Positions 15,134 through 24,729 of a DNA stretch of 64,000 nucleotides are shown here, in pieces. This DNA is from Gracilibacillus alcaliphilus (GTDB lineage Bacteria; Bacillota; Bacilli; Bacillales; Amphibacillaceae): assembly GCF_016909015.1 (NCBI RefSeq), contig NZ_JAFBFA010000024.1, positions 1 through 64,000 of the forward strand. The letters are read 5' to 3'. Within the stretch, counting starts at the first letter, position 1. Every line of letters begins with the position of its first letter. The notes below the pieces were generated by a model. It was not told the DNA's origin and did no database searches. It worked only from the letters and a program-made list of their open reading frames with translations. A program made the position numbers and the translations under genes.

Positions 15134-16351
15134 ATGGATCCATTAGATATAGTGATGCATGGAGATAGGATAGAACCGCACTTTCAGGCAATTTTTAGTG
15201 CGGATAGTCATGAAATTCTTGGATATGAGGTATTAGGTAAGCTGCAAGATCGTGGTCAATTGGTCAGTCTCGGTTCTTTTTTCCACGATTTAAGTGTCCC
15301 AGATGATTTTAAGATAGAGATAGATTTACAGATTCAAAGGCTGGCCATAGATTATTATTTGGAACAGCAAATGGATCAACATCTTTTTTTGAATGTGGGC
15401 GCTAATTATTTTGCAGCGGATACGGATGACCGTCTCTTAAATCAACTGTTGGAATATCAGGAAAAAGGCTTAGATTTGTCTAAGATAGTCATTGAGATTA
15501 TGGGACATGAAGCGTCTAATAATACAGATTCACTATCCCATACACTGAAGTATCTGCAGACTTTTGGCGTGAAAGTGGTCATTGATGAATTAGGTACAGG
15601 AATCAGTAATGTAGAAGAAATTATGCTGTTAGAACCCGATATATTAAAGGTGGATTTAGAGGCACTTCAAAGTGAGTCCACATCCACCAATTTTAATGGA
15701 ATGATCCATTATTTATCGATGCTAGCCCATAAACTTGGTGCTGAACTACTTTTTAATGGGATTACCTCTAACTATCAGTTTCATTATGCATGGAGGCATA
15801 ATGGCAGATACTACCAAGGGGATTTGCTTTCAGAGGTAAGTCCTGTCTTTTTAGAGAAAGGAATGTTAAAAGACCGTTTCCGCCACGATATTCAGCAATT
15901 TATTGAAATTGAGCGGAATAAAGTACAGGCGAAGTTTAAACTTACTCATCGACTGAATGAGCAAGTAAGTGACAACTGGAAAGAGATAAAGAAGAATAAG
16001 CCCCTGGATGAGCAAATAGACAGCCTGGCAAAGACCATGGGAGATATCTTTTTTAGAATGTATGTCACAGATGAAGATGGATTCCAGCAGACGGTCAACG
16101 TGGTTCATGAGAAAACAGACTGGAGCTGGGACACATCGGCCAAAGGGAAGAACTGGAGTTGGCGTCCCTATTTTATTGAAAATGTTATCCGCATGAAACA
16201 GGAACAGATCGGTATCTTATCTGATCTATATAATGATATTGATACTGGTGAGCGGATTCGAACGTTCTCTTATCCATTAGATGAGCATTACTATCTATTT
16301 ATGGATATTTCGCCGATGTATCTGGATGCCAACGAAGATTTGCTTTGGTAA
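15134..16351 (+). CDS. ykuI: YkuI-like EAL-domain c-di-GMP-binding protein
   Basis: 405 aa, matching B. subtilis YkuI over its length: a degenerate EAL domain (about 1-250) and a PAS-like C-terminal domain (about 280-405, with KNWSWRPYFIENVIRM and RTFSYPLDEHYYLFMD). The EAL signature is E32-V-L, as in YkuI (EVL). Known YkuI binds cyclic di-GMP without clear hydrolysis; here VIDELGTG keeps a more canonical metal-binding Asp-Glu pattern than YkuI's, so activity is open. Cytosolic. GGGGGAG ribosome site. Monocistronic with a strong terminator at 16500. Confidence 0.88.
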   Translation: MDPLDIVMHGDRIEPHFQAIFSADSHEILGYEVLGKLQDRGQLVSLGSFFHDLSVPDDFKIEIDLQIQRLAIDYYLEQQMDQHLFLNVGANYFAADTDDRLLNQLLEYQEKGLDLSKIVIEIMGHEASNNTDSLSHTLKYLQTFGVKVVIDELGTGISNVEEIMLLEPDILKVDLEALQSESTSTNFNGMIHYLSMLAHKLGAELLFNGITSNYQFHYAWRHNGRYYQGDLLSEVSPVFLEKGMLKDRFRHDIQQFIEIERNKVQAKFKLTHRLNEQVSDNWKEIKKNKPLDEQIDSLAKTMGDIFFRMYVTDEDGFQQTVNVVHEKTDWSWDTSAKGKNWSWRPYFIENVIRMKQEQIGILSDLYNDIDTGERIRTFSYPLDEHYYLFMDISPMYLDANEDLLW

Positions 16352-16770
16352 ACATACTTAGTCAAGCTCTATTTGTACAGCCTTTGCCAGATTGGAACAA
16401 CCATTCTGATAAACATAGTTCTCTCATTAACAACCGATTTAGAATAGAACTTTGCTGCAGAAGACCAGCAAGTTGGGAGTCTATTGGCTTATAGAATCCC
16501 CTTATGATTAGAGATTATGGCCTCTAATCATAAGGTTTTTTTATGATGTTTTATCAAACTATTGGAAAAGGTCTTCTATTATTTTGCATAAAAACTAGGG
16601 AAAAGGATAGATGGTTAGGAATGAAAGGCCACTGGGCTATATTCTTCATGGCATAAAGTTTTGGGAGGCTGAATAAGGTTAGGATATCGTATAATAATGG
16701 AGAGAAATGCTTTGCTATTTTGAGGCTGCAGGCAGATTATAAGAGGTAATTAAATAAAGGAAGTGGAGCG
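16352..16770. other. Intergenic region between ykuI and the ABC exporter
   Basis: Apart from the terminator at 16500-16542 there is nothing I can assign. The last 100 bp before 16771 should hold the promoter of the ABC operon, but no convincing -35/-10 pair stands out. Confidence 0.4.
16500..16542 (+). terminator. Rho-independent terminator of ykuI
   Basis: Perfect 14-bp stem CCTTATGATTAGAG / CTCTAATCATAAGG with an 8-nt loop followed by seven Ts. Confidence 0.92.
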
Positions 16771-17838
16771 ATGTTTTTAGCTTGGAATGAAATAAAAAAT
16801 AACAAGCTGCGTTTTATATTAGTGATAGGTGTATTGATGCTTGTTTCCTATTTGGTCTTTTTTTTATCAGGGCTGGCCAATGGACTGGAACAGCTAAATC
16901 GCGAAGCGGTGGATAAGTGGGAAGCTGATGGAATAATTTTAACAGAAGAATCGGATCTGCGTTTGCCGCAATCGCTGCTGGCAGAGGATGATTTTGCTGG
17001 GGAAGGAGCGGCAGATTATACAGCCTTAGCCCAGCTAAGTGCCATTGCTAATAATGGTGATCAAAAGGCAAACGTCTTTATTTTTGCAGTAAATGATGAA
17101 TCCTTTATCATGCCAAATGTTACCGAAGGGGAAGTGTTTACAGAACTAGGCGAAGTGATTGCAGATGATACCCTGAAGGAGGAAGGATTTGCTCTTGGAG
17201 ATGAGCTGACGCTATCTTCCACAGAGGAAACAGTGCAAATTGTAGGTTTTACTGATAAGGCCCGCTTTCATGCAGCACCGGTTTTGTTCACCGGTTTTGA
17301 TACATTAGATCTCTTACGATATGGAGAAGGAACAGGAGGAGAAAGTGAAGCTGTCAATGCCTTCGTTATCCGGGGTGATCACTTAGATCAGATTCAGGTA
17401 GATGATGAATTGCAAGTGGTCAGCACAAACACATTTATCGAAAATTTGCCCGGCTATACCGAACAAAACCTCACTTTAACCTTGATGATTTACTTTCTGT
17501 TTGTGATATCTGCTGTTGTTTTGGCTATATTCCTCTATGTCTTGACTATTCAAAAAGTAAGTATGTTTGGTGTGATGAAAGCGCAAGGAGTTTCCTCGTC
17601 TTATCTTGCGTGCTCAGTTATTGCTCAGACATTTCTGCTTTCTTTAGCAGGTGTGCTCATTGGATTTATCTTAACGATGATAACGAGTATTTTTTTGCCA
17701 ACTAGTGTTCCGATAGCTTTCCAATATATTGAGATGCTGATCTATGGAGTTATTTTAATGGCGGTGTCGATGATGGGGGCATTTATTTCGGTACAGACGA
17801 TTGTACGCATTGATCCATTAAAGGCAATAGGAGGCTGA
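16771..17838 (+). CDS. ABC transporter permease, FtsX/MacB fold, HrtB-like
   Basis: 355 aa with the four-helix FtsX layout: one N-terminal helix (residues 13-35), a large extracellular domain (about 36-230), then three helices (FLFVISAVVLAIFLYVL onward) ending IDPLKAIGG. The LTIQKVSMFGVMKAQGV segment closely resembles HrtB, the permease of the heme-stress exporter HrtAB. Its ATPase follows 6 bp after its stop. No HssRS two-component genes are nearby, so heme as substrate is unproven. GGAAGTGGAG ribosome site. Confidence 0.8.
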   Translation: MFLAWNEIKNNKLRFILVIGVLMLVSYLVFFLSGLANGLEQLNREAVDKWEADGIILTEESDLRLPQSLLAEDDFAGEGAADYTALAQLSAIANNGDQKANVFIFAVNDESFIMPNVTEGEVFTELGEVIADDTLKEEGFALGDELTLSSTEETVQIVGFTDKARFHAAPVLFTGFDTLDLLRYGEGTGGESEAVNAFVIRGDHLDQIQVDDELQVVSTNTFIENLPGYTEQNLTLTLMIYFLFVISAVVLAIFLYVLTIQKVSMFGVMKAQGVSSSYLACSVIAQTFLLSLAGVLIGFILTMITSIFLPTSVPIAFQYIEMLIYGVILMAVSMMGAFISVQTIVRIDPLKAIGG

Positions 17839-17844
17839 AGCAGC

Positions 17845-18513
17845 ATGGCTATTTTAGAATTAAACAAGGTGCGGAAAACGTTTGGCGCAGGTCGAACCCA
17901 AGTAGAGGCGATGAAACAAACGAATTTTAGGGCGGAAAAAGGGGAACTAATTGCTATTATTGGCCCATCCGGATCGGGAAAGAGCACCTTCCTGACAATT
18001 GCCGGAGGATTACAAACCCCGACAGAAGGGGAAGTAGTGATTAATGGTGCACCAATGACCCGCTTAAAAGAAAAAAAACGAGCTAAATTACGATTAAAGG
18101 AAGTAGGCTTTGTATTACAAGCCTCCAATTTGGTTCCTTTTCTGAATATCCAGCAGCAGATGCAGTTATTAGATAAGGTGAAGAAAGACAATATGAAGCA
18201 AGAGGAGGCACAGCAGCTATATCAATCATTAGGGATTGAACATTTGCTGGGGCATTTTCCTAAAGATTTATCAGGCGGAGAACGACAGCGAGTAGCAATT
18301 GCCAAGGCGTTATATACGAATCCAAGCGTTATATTGGCCGATGAACCGACCGCTTCGCTTGATTCAGATCGTGCCTTTGAAGTAATGGATATGATCAAGG
18401 GAATTACAAAAGAAAAACAAACAGCAACGATTGTAGTAACACATGATACTCGTTTAATTGATGATTGTGATAAAGTGTATCAGATCACAGATGGAGAGAT
18501 GACTCATCAATAA
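17845..18513 (+). CDS. ABC transporter ATP-binding protein, HrtA/LolD-like
   Basis: 222 aa ATPase with Walker A GPSGSGKST, Q-loop FVLQASNL, signature LSGGERQRVAIAKAL, Walker B VILADEPTASLD and switch His in VTHD. It belongs to the MacB/LolD/HrtA class that pairs with FtsX-type permeases such as the one immediately upstream. Mechanotransmission export rather than import is expected. Confidence 0.88.
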   Translation: MAILELNKVRKTFGAGRTQVEAMKQTNFRAEKGELIAIIGPSGSGKSTFLTIAGGLQTPTEGEVVINGAPMTRLKEKKRAKLRLKEVGFVLQASNLVPFLNIQQQMQLLDKVKKDNMKQEEAQQLYQSLGIEHLLGHFPKDLSGGERQRVAIAKALYTNPSVILADEPTASLDSDRAFEVMDMIKGITKEKQTATIVVTHDTRLIDDCDKVYQITDGEMTHQ

Positions 18514-18533
18514 TGAAAAATATAACATATAGA

Positions 18534-18685
18534 AAGACTCCCATCCTTTAGCTGTAGTGTAAACGATCCGCAAAATCGGCTGTCTCAGATAGAATAGCAG
18601 ATTTTACGGCCGCTAACACCCGGATAGTCACTAAACCTTATCAAAAAACGAATTCTGATAGAAGTAGTACTAAATTGGGAGTCTT
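18534..18685. repeat. Nested inverted-repeat structure between convergent genes
   Basis: Outer arms AAGACTCCCA (18534-18543) and TGGGAGTCTT (18676-18685) enclose further inward pairs: TAGTG with CACTA, ATCCG with CGGAT, and CCGCAAAATC with GATTTTACGG. The set could fold into one long interrupted hairpin. It lies between the ends of the ABC ATPase gene and the chemoreceptor gene and may act as a terminator for either, or be a palindromic repeat element. Confidence 0.5.
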
Positions 18686-18696
18686 GTTTAGTATGG

Positions 18697-20820
18697 TTAC
18701 AACTTAAATTGTTTCATCATTTCTTGTAATTCTTCTGATAAGTGTTTCAGTTCATCCGAAGTAGTAACTAAGGATTCGCTTACTCGTAACTGTTCTTCGG
18801 TTGTAGCAGATACTTCTTCACTAATAGCAGACGATTCTTCTGCTGTTGCACTTACTTGATGAATCGTAGCCGTTAGTATTTCTTGGGAATCTCTTAGTTG
18901 TTCAACAGAAGTTGTAACCTGCTGGATTTTTCCAGCAAAGGTTCCCATATTCTCCCCTACATCATTTAAAATAGCTTGTGTATCTTCTGCTTGGGTGACT
19001 TGTGCAATAAAGCGAGGTGTGGCTTCCTCCAGCACAAGCAAGGTGTCATTAATTTCATTGACAATCCCTGTTGTAATTTCTTCTACTTTGTCAATGGAGT
19101 CTTTCGATTGCGTGGAAAGCTTTCGGATTTCATCCGCAACAACAGCAAAACCTTTACCTGCTTCCCCGGCACGTGCTGCTTCAATAGCCGCATTTAAGGA
19201 TAAGAGATTGGTTTGCTGGGCAATGCCGGTCAGCATTTCGACTACTTGATAGATATGTTCCGTACTTTCCTTTAATGTATCCACTTTACGAGCTAATTGT
19301 CCAGTCATGCTTTCACTGTCTTTCGTTTGCACCACTAATGCATCCAGTTTCTCTAGCCCTTCATGGCTATGCTCTAATACTTCGATTGCCTGCTTCTCCA
19401 TATCTAGGTTATTTTGATAAACTTTTTTGGTTTCTTCATCAATGCTGGCTGCAAGGGTATTGCCACGTTCTGCTTCATCTGTTAGACCTGTGGCACCGCT
19501 GGCAATTTCTTCAGAAGCAAGTGCCACTTCTTTTGCAGCTTGTGATTGGGTAGTAGAAATCGATGTCAATTCGGTGGCTGCCTTCCATACTTTATTGGCA
19601 GATGTCTTTGTCTGTTCCATCATTACCGCTATATTTTGCAGCATAATATTAAAGCTGGCTGAAAGTTCCCCAATTTCATCTTTTCGTTTCGACTCATCAG
19701 ATCGTACTGCTAAATCGCCGTCTTTTGCTAATGCCATTAGATTAGACATATTAATAATTGGTTTTGCGATATTGTTGACAATTTTTTTCGCAATAAATAT
19801 GGAAATAAGAAAAGATAAGATAACAATACCGACCGTTATGTAAAAAATAAATGCAGTATCCTTCGTTAATTCGGCTTCGGAAACATCAGCTACGACATAC
19901 CATTCGGTTGTTTCTGACGGCTTGAAGAATACGAGTTGTCCTTGTGATTCCATTGTATTTGCTTCTGTATCATGTGGAATTTGATAAGGAAAAGGCTTGG
20001 TAATTTCTTCTGAATTAAAAGAAAAAACGATTTCATTATTCTGATCGACTATACTAATGCGGCCATTATCACCAAAACTGATATCTTTAAAGGCATGGGC
20101 AAATACATCTGTCTGCATCTCGACGATTAAGATATAACTGCCGCCCCCAACCTTTAAATTTTGGCCAAAGGCAACCGTTGGTTCATCCTTGCGATTAGAA
20201 ATCCCTTGTTCCATTCCTCCAAACCATACGGTTCCCTGCTCCATATCAGGCGTATTTTGATACCAGTCAGAAGAAAAAATATCGTCTTCTGTAGCAGTTT
20301 CCGTTGCAGAGATTAACTGTTCCTTATCTATATTTAATAAGTAGAGGTTAACATTGCTATCAATCATAGTAATCTGAGTGAGAGCGTCATCAATTGTTGA
20401 CTTCAAGGAATAATACTCAAAATTATTGGTATCATCAAACGTATTCATTTGTGTCAGTGTGCTGCTGAAATTATCTGTCATCAATATTTCGGTTACACGA
20501 TCTTTGTATTGCTGCATGACATAATCAAGTTTGTCTCCAGATTGAATGATTGTTTGTTCCTGAGCTTCTGTTACCTTATCTTTAATAATATTGTTGGAAA
20601 TAAAGTAGGAAGCGACTCCAACGGCTATAACACTTACCAGCACCGTAGATAAGATGCTTACGAGAATTTTTGTACTTAGAGAGCGGCTTTTGGAAACGCT
20701 TGAATTTAGCGTTACAGCAGATTTCCTTTTAGTTCGTTTGATACCGCCTCTCCATTTTTGTCTAAGATGATCGAATTTTTGTTTGGATTGCTGCAGTAAA
20801 GAGTGTATTCTTTTTTTCAT
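18697..20820 (-). CDS. Methyl-accepting chemotaxis protein (Cache sensor)
   Basis: 707 aa transmembrane receptor. An unusually long basic cytosolic N-terminus (about 48 residues) precedes helix 1 (ILVSILSTVLVSVIAVGVASY). An extracellular Cache-type sensor (about 75-325, with DWYQNTPDMEQGTVWFGG), helix 2, a HAMP domain and the signalling domain follow. The conserved hairpin tip is NLLSLNAAIEAARAGEAGKG with AVVADEIRKLS. Ligand unknown. Monocistronic; GGAGG lies 12 nt from the ATG. A second receptor of similar type is at 44874. Confidence 0.92.
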   Translation of the reverse strand: MKKRIHSLLQQSKQKFDHLRQKWRGGIKRTKRKSAVTLNSSVSKSRSLSTKILVSILSTVLVSVIAVGVASYFISNNIIKDKVTEAQEQTIIQSGDKLDYVMQQYKDRVTEILMTDNFSSTLTQMNTFDDTNNFEYYSLKSTIDDALTQITMIDSNVNLYLLNIDKEQLISATETATEDDIFSSDWYQNTPDMEQGTVWFGGMEQGISNRKDEPTVAFGQNLKVGGGSYILIVEMQTDVFAHAFKDISFGDNGRISIVDQNNEIVFSFNSEEITKPFPYQIPHDTEANTMESQGQLVFFKPSETTEWYVVADVSEAELTKDTAFIFYITVGIVILSFLISIFIAKKIVNNIAKPIINMSNLMALAKDGDLAVRSDESKRKDEIGELSASFNIMLQNIAVMMEQTKTSANKVWKAATELTSISTTQSQAAKEVALASEEIASGATGLTDEAERGNTLAASIDEETKKVYQNNLDMEKQAIEVLEHSHEGLEKLDALVVQTKDSESMTGQLARKVDTLKESTEHIYQVVEMLTGIAQQTNLLSLNAAIEAARAGEAGKGFAVVADEIRKLSTQSKDSIDKVEEITTGIVNEINDTLLVLEEATPRFIAQVTQAEDTQAILNDVGENMGTFAGKIQQVTTSVEQLRDSQEILTATIHQVSATAEESSAISEEVSATTEEQLRVSESLVTTSDELKHLSEELQEMMKQFKL

Positions 20821-21049
20821 TGTACTAGTTTTATCCTCCTATGTTTTCATATAAATAACCCAAAATACCTAAAAATAGTTCTATTTCATTATATTATGGT
20901 ACATAAGACTTTACAACTGAAAAATAAAAATAGTTCTAAATATCCAATTGATAGGAAGGAAATTACTGTTCATTCAAAATTGAAATTATCAGGTTCAGAA
21001 GAATAGAGGAAAGTGAGCAGGAGAAGGGTATAGACGAGACTGGATAGCG

Positions 21050-21088
21050 AAAAAATAGGAGGTTGACCCATCTATGGATCTTCCTCCC
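21050..21088 (-). terminator. Terminator after the DsbA-like gene
   Basis: On the minus strand GGGAGG..GATCCAT pairs with ATGGGTC..CCTCC and is followed by TATTTTTTCG. It lies 68 bp past the stop of the gene at 21156. Confidence 0.75.
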
Positions 21089-21155
21089 ATTCTTTTTCGA
21101 CAAATTTTCACACAAAGCCTTATTTCTTTTGGATAAAATTCAGAACAATATTATT

Positions 21156-21857
21156 TTAGTTGCAAGAATCACCATCACAAAAGGCACCTGGTTTTGCATC
21201 AAGCGGCTTAAGTGTTTGCTGTTCAGCTTCCGCCACTTTCTCGATGGCCTGCATAAAGGTTTCAACAGATTGAGCCCCTGAAATGGCATATTTATGATTA
21301 ATCACAAAAAAAGGCACACCAGTAATGCCCAGTGACTGTGCTTCGGCTTGGTCTTGCCGAACTGCTTCTGCATAGCTTTCTTGCTGATCTATTATTTGTT
21401 TTACATCCTGTTGGTTAAATCCAAGCTCTTGGGTAATAGCAATCAATGTCTGTTTATCACTAACATCTTTAGATAATGTGAAGTAATGATATAGCACTGC
21501 CTCCACATATTCTTTACCTTTATTAATCGAAGCAGCGTATTTACTTAAACGATGAGCATGAAAGGTATTACCTTGTTTCATTGTGTCGAATTCAAATTTC
21601 AGTCCAACTGCAGCAGCTTGTTCCTTAATTTGTTGGGTGGTTTGTTTCGCTTGATTGATCGACATGTTATATTTTTCAGCTAATGATTCATAGATACTCT
21701 TTCCGTCATAATTCGGAGCCTGAGGATCTAGTTCAAAGCTTTTATAGGTTATAGTAATATCTAGTTCCTTTGGAAATCGTTCAATAGCTTGTTCCAAACG
21801 TCTCGTCCCAATATAACAAAAGGGACATACAAAGTCAGACCAAATTTCAATTTGCAT
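21156..21857 (-). CDS. DsbA-family FrnE-like oxidoreductase
   Basis: 233 aa from the ATG at 21857 with GAGGTG 7 nt upstream; the GTG five codons before overlaps that site. Thioredoxin fold with inserted helical domain: redox motif C-P-F-C in IEIWSDFVCPFCYIG, helical part about 60-150, cis-proline GITGVPFFVINHKYA. The tail CDGDSC adds another Cys pair, common in this cytosolic branch. No signal peptide. Probable disulfide isomerase or reductase with unknown substrate. Confidence 0.9.
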   Translation of the reverse strand: MQIEIWSDFVCPFCYIGTRRLEQAIERFPKELDITITYKSFELDPQAPNYDGKSIYESLAEKYNMSINQAKQTTQQIKEQAAAVGLKFEFDTMKQGNTFHAHRLSKYAASINKGKEYVEAVLYHYFTLSKDVSDKQTLIAITQELGFNQQDVKQIIDQQESYAEAVRQDQAEAQSLGITGVPFFVINHKYAISGAQSVETFMQAIEKVAEAEQQTLKPLDAKPGAFCDGDSCN

Positions 21858-22001
21858 AGGGAAACACCTCACTTAAGTTACATTCCTATTTTGCCATAAA
21901 TAGTATAGTCAAGAAAGGAATTTGCCTGAGTGAGGTGTTCTGATAAGTCAGCTATTCGGAAAGAATAGAGGCCTATTGTTAAAGTGAAACAAGGTTAGGA
22001 C

Positions 22002-23984
22002 TTATTTTGATTGGTTAGAAGAAGGTTTATCGTTATCGTCCGTTATGTCTTCGATGATTTGTTCTTTTAGTTCATTATAAATCTTGTCTTTAAAATCATC
22101 ATATAATTCTTCTTTCATTTCATCATAAATTTCATCCTTAAAGTTTTCATAAAGTTCATCTTTCATTTCCTGATATAGATCATCTTTGAAGTCTTCACGT
22201 AAATTTTCGTTGAATTCATCCTTGAGGTCTTCAGTCAATTCATTCTTGAATTCTTCAGATAGTTCATCTTTCCATTCCTTAGAGAACTCATCTTTGACTT
22301 CGCTTTTTATTCCCTCAGATACTTCATCCTTCACATCTTCGGCAAGTTCATCTTTAAGGTTTTCGTTGAATTCATCTTTAAATTCTTCGGTAAATTCGCC
22401 CTTGAAATCTTTCACAAATTCATCCTTAAAGGAATTTTTCACCTTTTCTTCACGTCTCCGTCGATAGAGTCGCTGATCTAATTTCCAATCTTTACTTAAC
22501 GTGATGACGACGGCAACAATCATCAAGATCATAATAATGGCAAATGGAAGTGCTGCAATTAAAGAAGCTGTTTGTAAGGCATCTAAGCCTCCTCCTCCGC
22601 TAAACAAAAGGACACTCGCTGTACCCGCAATTAAAAATCCCCAAATAAGTTTAATTGACATCTTTGGCTCTAGGTCACCCTTAGAAGTCATAGAGCCTAG
22701 TACATAAGCTGCAGAATCTGCAGATGTCACAAAGAAGATACAGATTAAAATAATCGCCAGTATATTGGTAATCATACTCAGTGGTAATTCAGCGAGTACA
22801 GTAAATAAAGCAAGTTCTACCTCTGAATTAACAAGCTGGGCGATACCGCCATTGCCGAATAATTCAATATTTAAACCCGTCCCGCCAAAAGTGGTAAACC
22901 AAATAACCGCCAGCAAGGAAGGAACTACTAATACACCAGCCATAAATTCTCGGATCGTACGTCCTTTGGAAATTCGGGCGATAAATAATCCCATAAAAGG
23001 TGCCCAAGCAATATGCCATGCCCAGAAGAAAATAGTATTGGTTCCTAACCATTCACTGTCAGAGAAAGGTGTCAATGTCAATGCCATTGGAATGACATTG
23101 GCTATATAGCCGCCTAAGGTAGTAACAAAACTCTCTGCAATAAATAGTGTTGGTCCTACAATAATGACAAACAGCAAAAGGCAAGCCGCCACAATCAGAT
23201 TAATATTACTTAATACCTTTATCCCTTTGTCGATTCCGCGTGCAGCTGAAATCATAAACAATACCGTAATAATACTGATAATGATCAATTGCGTCCAAGG
23301 ATTATTAGGAATAGGGGAAATATGGGAAAGTCCGCCAGATATCTGCATAGCACTTAACCCGAAAGTAGTAGCTACTCCAGTACATGTGGCAATTACTGCT
23401 AATGTATCAATTGTTTTTCCTGCCCAGCCATCCACTCTATTACCTAGTATAGGGTAGAAAGCTGAACTAATCAGCGCCGGCCGGTCTTTGCGGAATTGTA
23501 CATAAGCCAAAGTCATTCCGACGATCCCAAAAATAGCCCAAGGGTGCATTGCCCAGTGATAAGAGCCATAACGTAAACCAGCAACAGCAGCTTCATGTGT
23601 TTCTGGTTCAAAGCCTTCTGGGGGATCCAGATAGTAAAGCATAGGCTCAGCCACTCCCCAGAATACAAACCCTACGCCAATACCAGCTGCAAACAACATC
23701 CCGATCCATGAGAACCATGAATATTCAGGCCTGTCATCGGGCTTTCCTAAACGAATTTTGCCATAAGGGCTCAAGGCGATCGCAATCGCAAAGAAGACAA
23801 ACAGTGCCGTAATTAACATATAAAACCAGCCAAAATTGGTGATCATCCAATTAAGCCCGGATTGAGCTGCCTTATTTAAAGAACTTGGGGATAAGACACC
23901 CCATAGAACAAACATTGCCACTAATACAGCAGAAATAATAAATACAATGCCTGTCTTTCCAACTTTTTGATTATTTTCTCTCAT
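22002..23984 (-). CDS. BCCT-family osmolyte transporter with long tetrad-repeat tail
   Basis: 660 aa. Residues 1 to about 510 form a normal 12-helix Na+-coupled betaine/choline/carnitine transporter, with the substrate-region helix WAWHIAWAPFMGLFIARIS and the FVTSADSAAYVL stretch. Family members are usually 500-600 aa. From residue 516 there is a 145-residue charged tail in which 33 consecutive 4-residue blocks all end in a hydrophobic residue (KDEF, VKDF, KGEF, TEEF, KDEF, NENL ...). This replaces the short C-terminal helix that senses osmotic stress in BetP. Compatible-solute uptake is the expected role; whether the tail gates activity is inference. Monocistronic. Confidence 0.92.
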   Translation of the reverse strand: MRENNQKVGKTGIVFIISAVLVAMFVLWGVLSPSSLNKAAQSGLNWMITNFGWFYMLITALFVFFAIAIALSPYGKIRLGKPDDRPEYSWFSWIGMLFAAGIGVGFVFWGVAEPMLYYLDPPEGFEPETHEAAVAGLRYGSYHWAMHPWAIFGIVGMTLAYVQFRKDRPALISSAFYPILGNRVDGWAGKTIDTLAVIATCTGVATTFGLSAMQISGGLSHISPIPNNPWTQLIIISIITVLFMISAARGIDKGIKVLSNINLIVAACLLLFVIIVGPTLFIAESFVTTLGGYIANVIPMALTLTPFSDSEWLGTNTIFFWAWHIAWAPFMGLFIARISKGRTIREFMAGVLVVPSLLAVIWFTTFGGTGLNIELFGNGGIAQLVNSEVELALFTVLAELPLSMITNILAIILICIFFVTSADSAAYVLGSMTSKGDLEPKMSIKLIWGFLIAGTASVLLFSGGGGLDALQTASLIAALPFAIIMILMIVAVVITLSKDWKLDQRLYRRRREEKVKNSFKDEFVKDFKGEFTEEFKDEFNENLKDELAEDVKDEVSEGIKSEVKDEFSKEWKDELSEEFKNELTEDLKDEFNENLREDFKDDLYQEMKDELYENFKDEIYDEMKEELYDDFKDKIYNELKEQIIEDITDDNDKPSSNQSK

Positions 23985-24113
23985 ATTTTTCTATGCCCTT
24001 TGATAAAAAGACATACGTCCCCCTTTCTTGTACACACAAAAAAATGTACGGTATGGAATATACCCTTATTTTATCCAAATAATCATAAAAATTTATGGTA
24101 AGTGATTTTTTTG

Positions 24114-24224
24114 GTAAAGGACGAATTTCGAAGCGTTAACAGCCATCTAGAATTTATCTTACGTGATGCAGTGAAGCGCGGTTGGTCGTTTGCCAATGAA
24201 ACACAAAAGCTTTTGATTAAATGA
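24114..24224 (+). pseudogene. Remnant of a small ribbon-helix-helix (Arc-type) protein
   Basis: Reads DEFRSVNSHLEFILRDAVKR then GWSFANETQKLLIK and TGA. The RSVN-x2-LEFILRDA pattern is typical of the second half of Arc/CopG-type small DNA-binding proteins of Bacillaceae. The N-terminal strand and start codon are missing. Confidence 0.45.
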
Positions 24225-24276
24225 ACTTAATAATAATGATTCCTAATACAATGAAAAAAAACTTTGATATATGAGT

Positions 24277-24309
24277 AATATATGTTATATTACAAGTATA
24301 ACATATATT
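24277..24309. promoter_or_regulatory. Palindromic operator/promoter of the GntR operon
   Basis: AATATATGTTATA (24277-24289) and TATAACATATATT (24297-24309) are perfect 13-bp inverted arms with a 7-nt spacer, 25 bp upstream of the GntR start. It most likely overlaps the promoter and serves autorepression. Confidence 0.7.
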
Positions 24310-24333
24310 GTGTAGAGAGGAGTGTGGATTCCT

Positions 24334-24726
24334 TTGATTATTCATCTAGACTTTGAGTCTAAAACACCAATTTATACACAGCTTACCGATCGCATTATTG
24401 CGGGTATTGCAAAGCAAGAGATTGTTCCAGGTGAACGATTACCATCTGTTCGTTCATTAGCAGCAGATATAGGAATCAATTTGCATACGGTGAACAAAGC
24501 GTATAAAGAGTTAGAACAAAAAGGATTTATTTTAAATCATCGTCAAAAAGGGGTTGTGGTTAATCCAGACGGAGTTCCAAAGGCAGATGTATCTTTTCAG
24601 AAAGAAATGAAAGAAATATTGCACCCTCTTATTGCAGAAGCCATTTGTCGAGATGTAAATAAAAAAGATTTTATGGAGCTTTGTGAAGAGATTTTTACTT
24701 CATATGTTCATAAGGAGGAAAGCTAA
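24334..24726 (+). CDS. GntR-family regulator, YtrA subfamily
   Basis: 130 aa from a TTG at 24334 (GAGAGGAG upstream; the in-frame GTG at 24322 overlaps that site). The N-terminal winged helix is typical (HLDFESKTPIYTQLTDRIIAGI, RLPSVRSLAADIGINLHTVNKAYKELEQKG). The short C-terminus without a large effector domain is the YtrA type, which usually controls membrane transport operons in response to envelope stress. The stop is 3 bp before the membrane-protein gene. Confidence 0.9.
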   Translation: MIIHLDFESKTPIYTQLTDRIIAGIAKQEIVPGERLPSVRSLAADIGINLHTVNKAYKELEQKGFILNHRQKGVVVNPDGVPKADVSFQKEMKEILHPLIAEAICRDVNKKDFMELCEEIFTSYVHKEES

Positions 24727-24729
24727 CCG

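Noticed and set aside
16771..18513. Complete Hrt heme-stress system
   Set aside because: Only the pump is present; no HssRS-type kinase or regulator is adjacent, so heme specificity is not claimed.
22186..22467. Plus-strand Ser-rich frame opposite the BCCT tail
   Set aside because: A shadow of the KDEF/KDEL codon repeats; no start signal, composition purely derived from the other strand.
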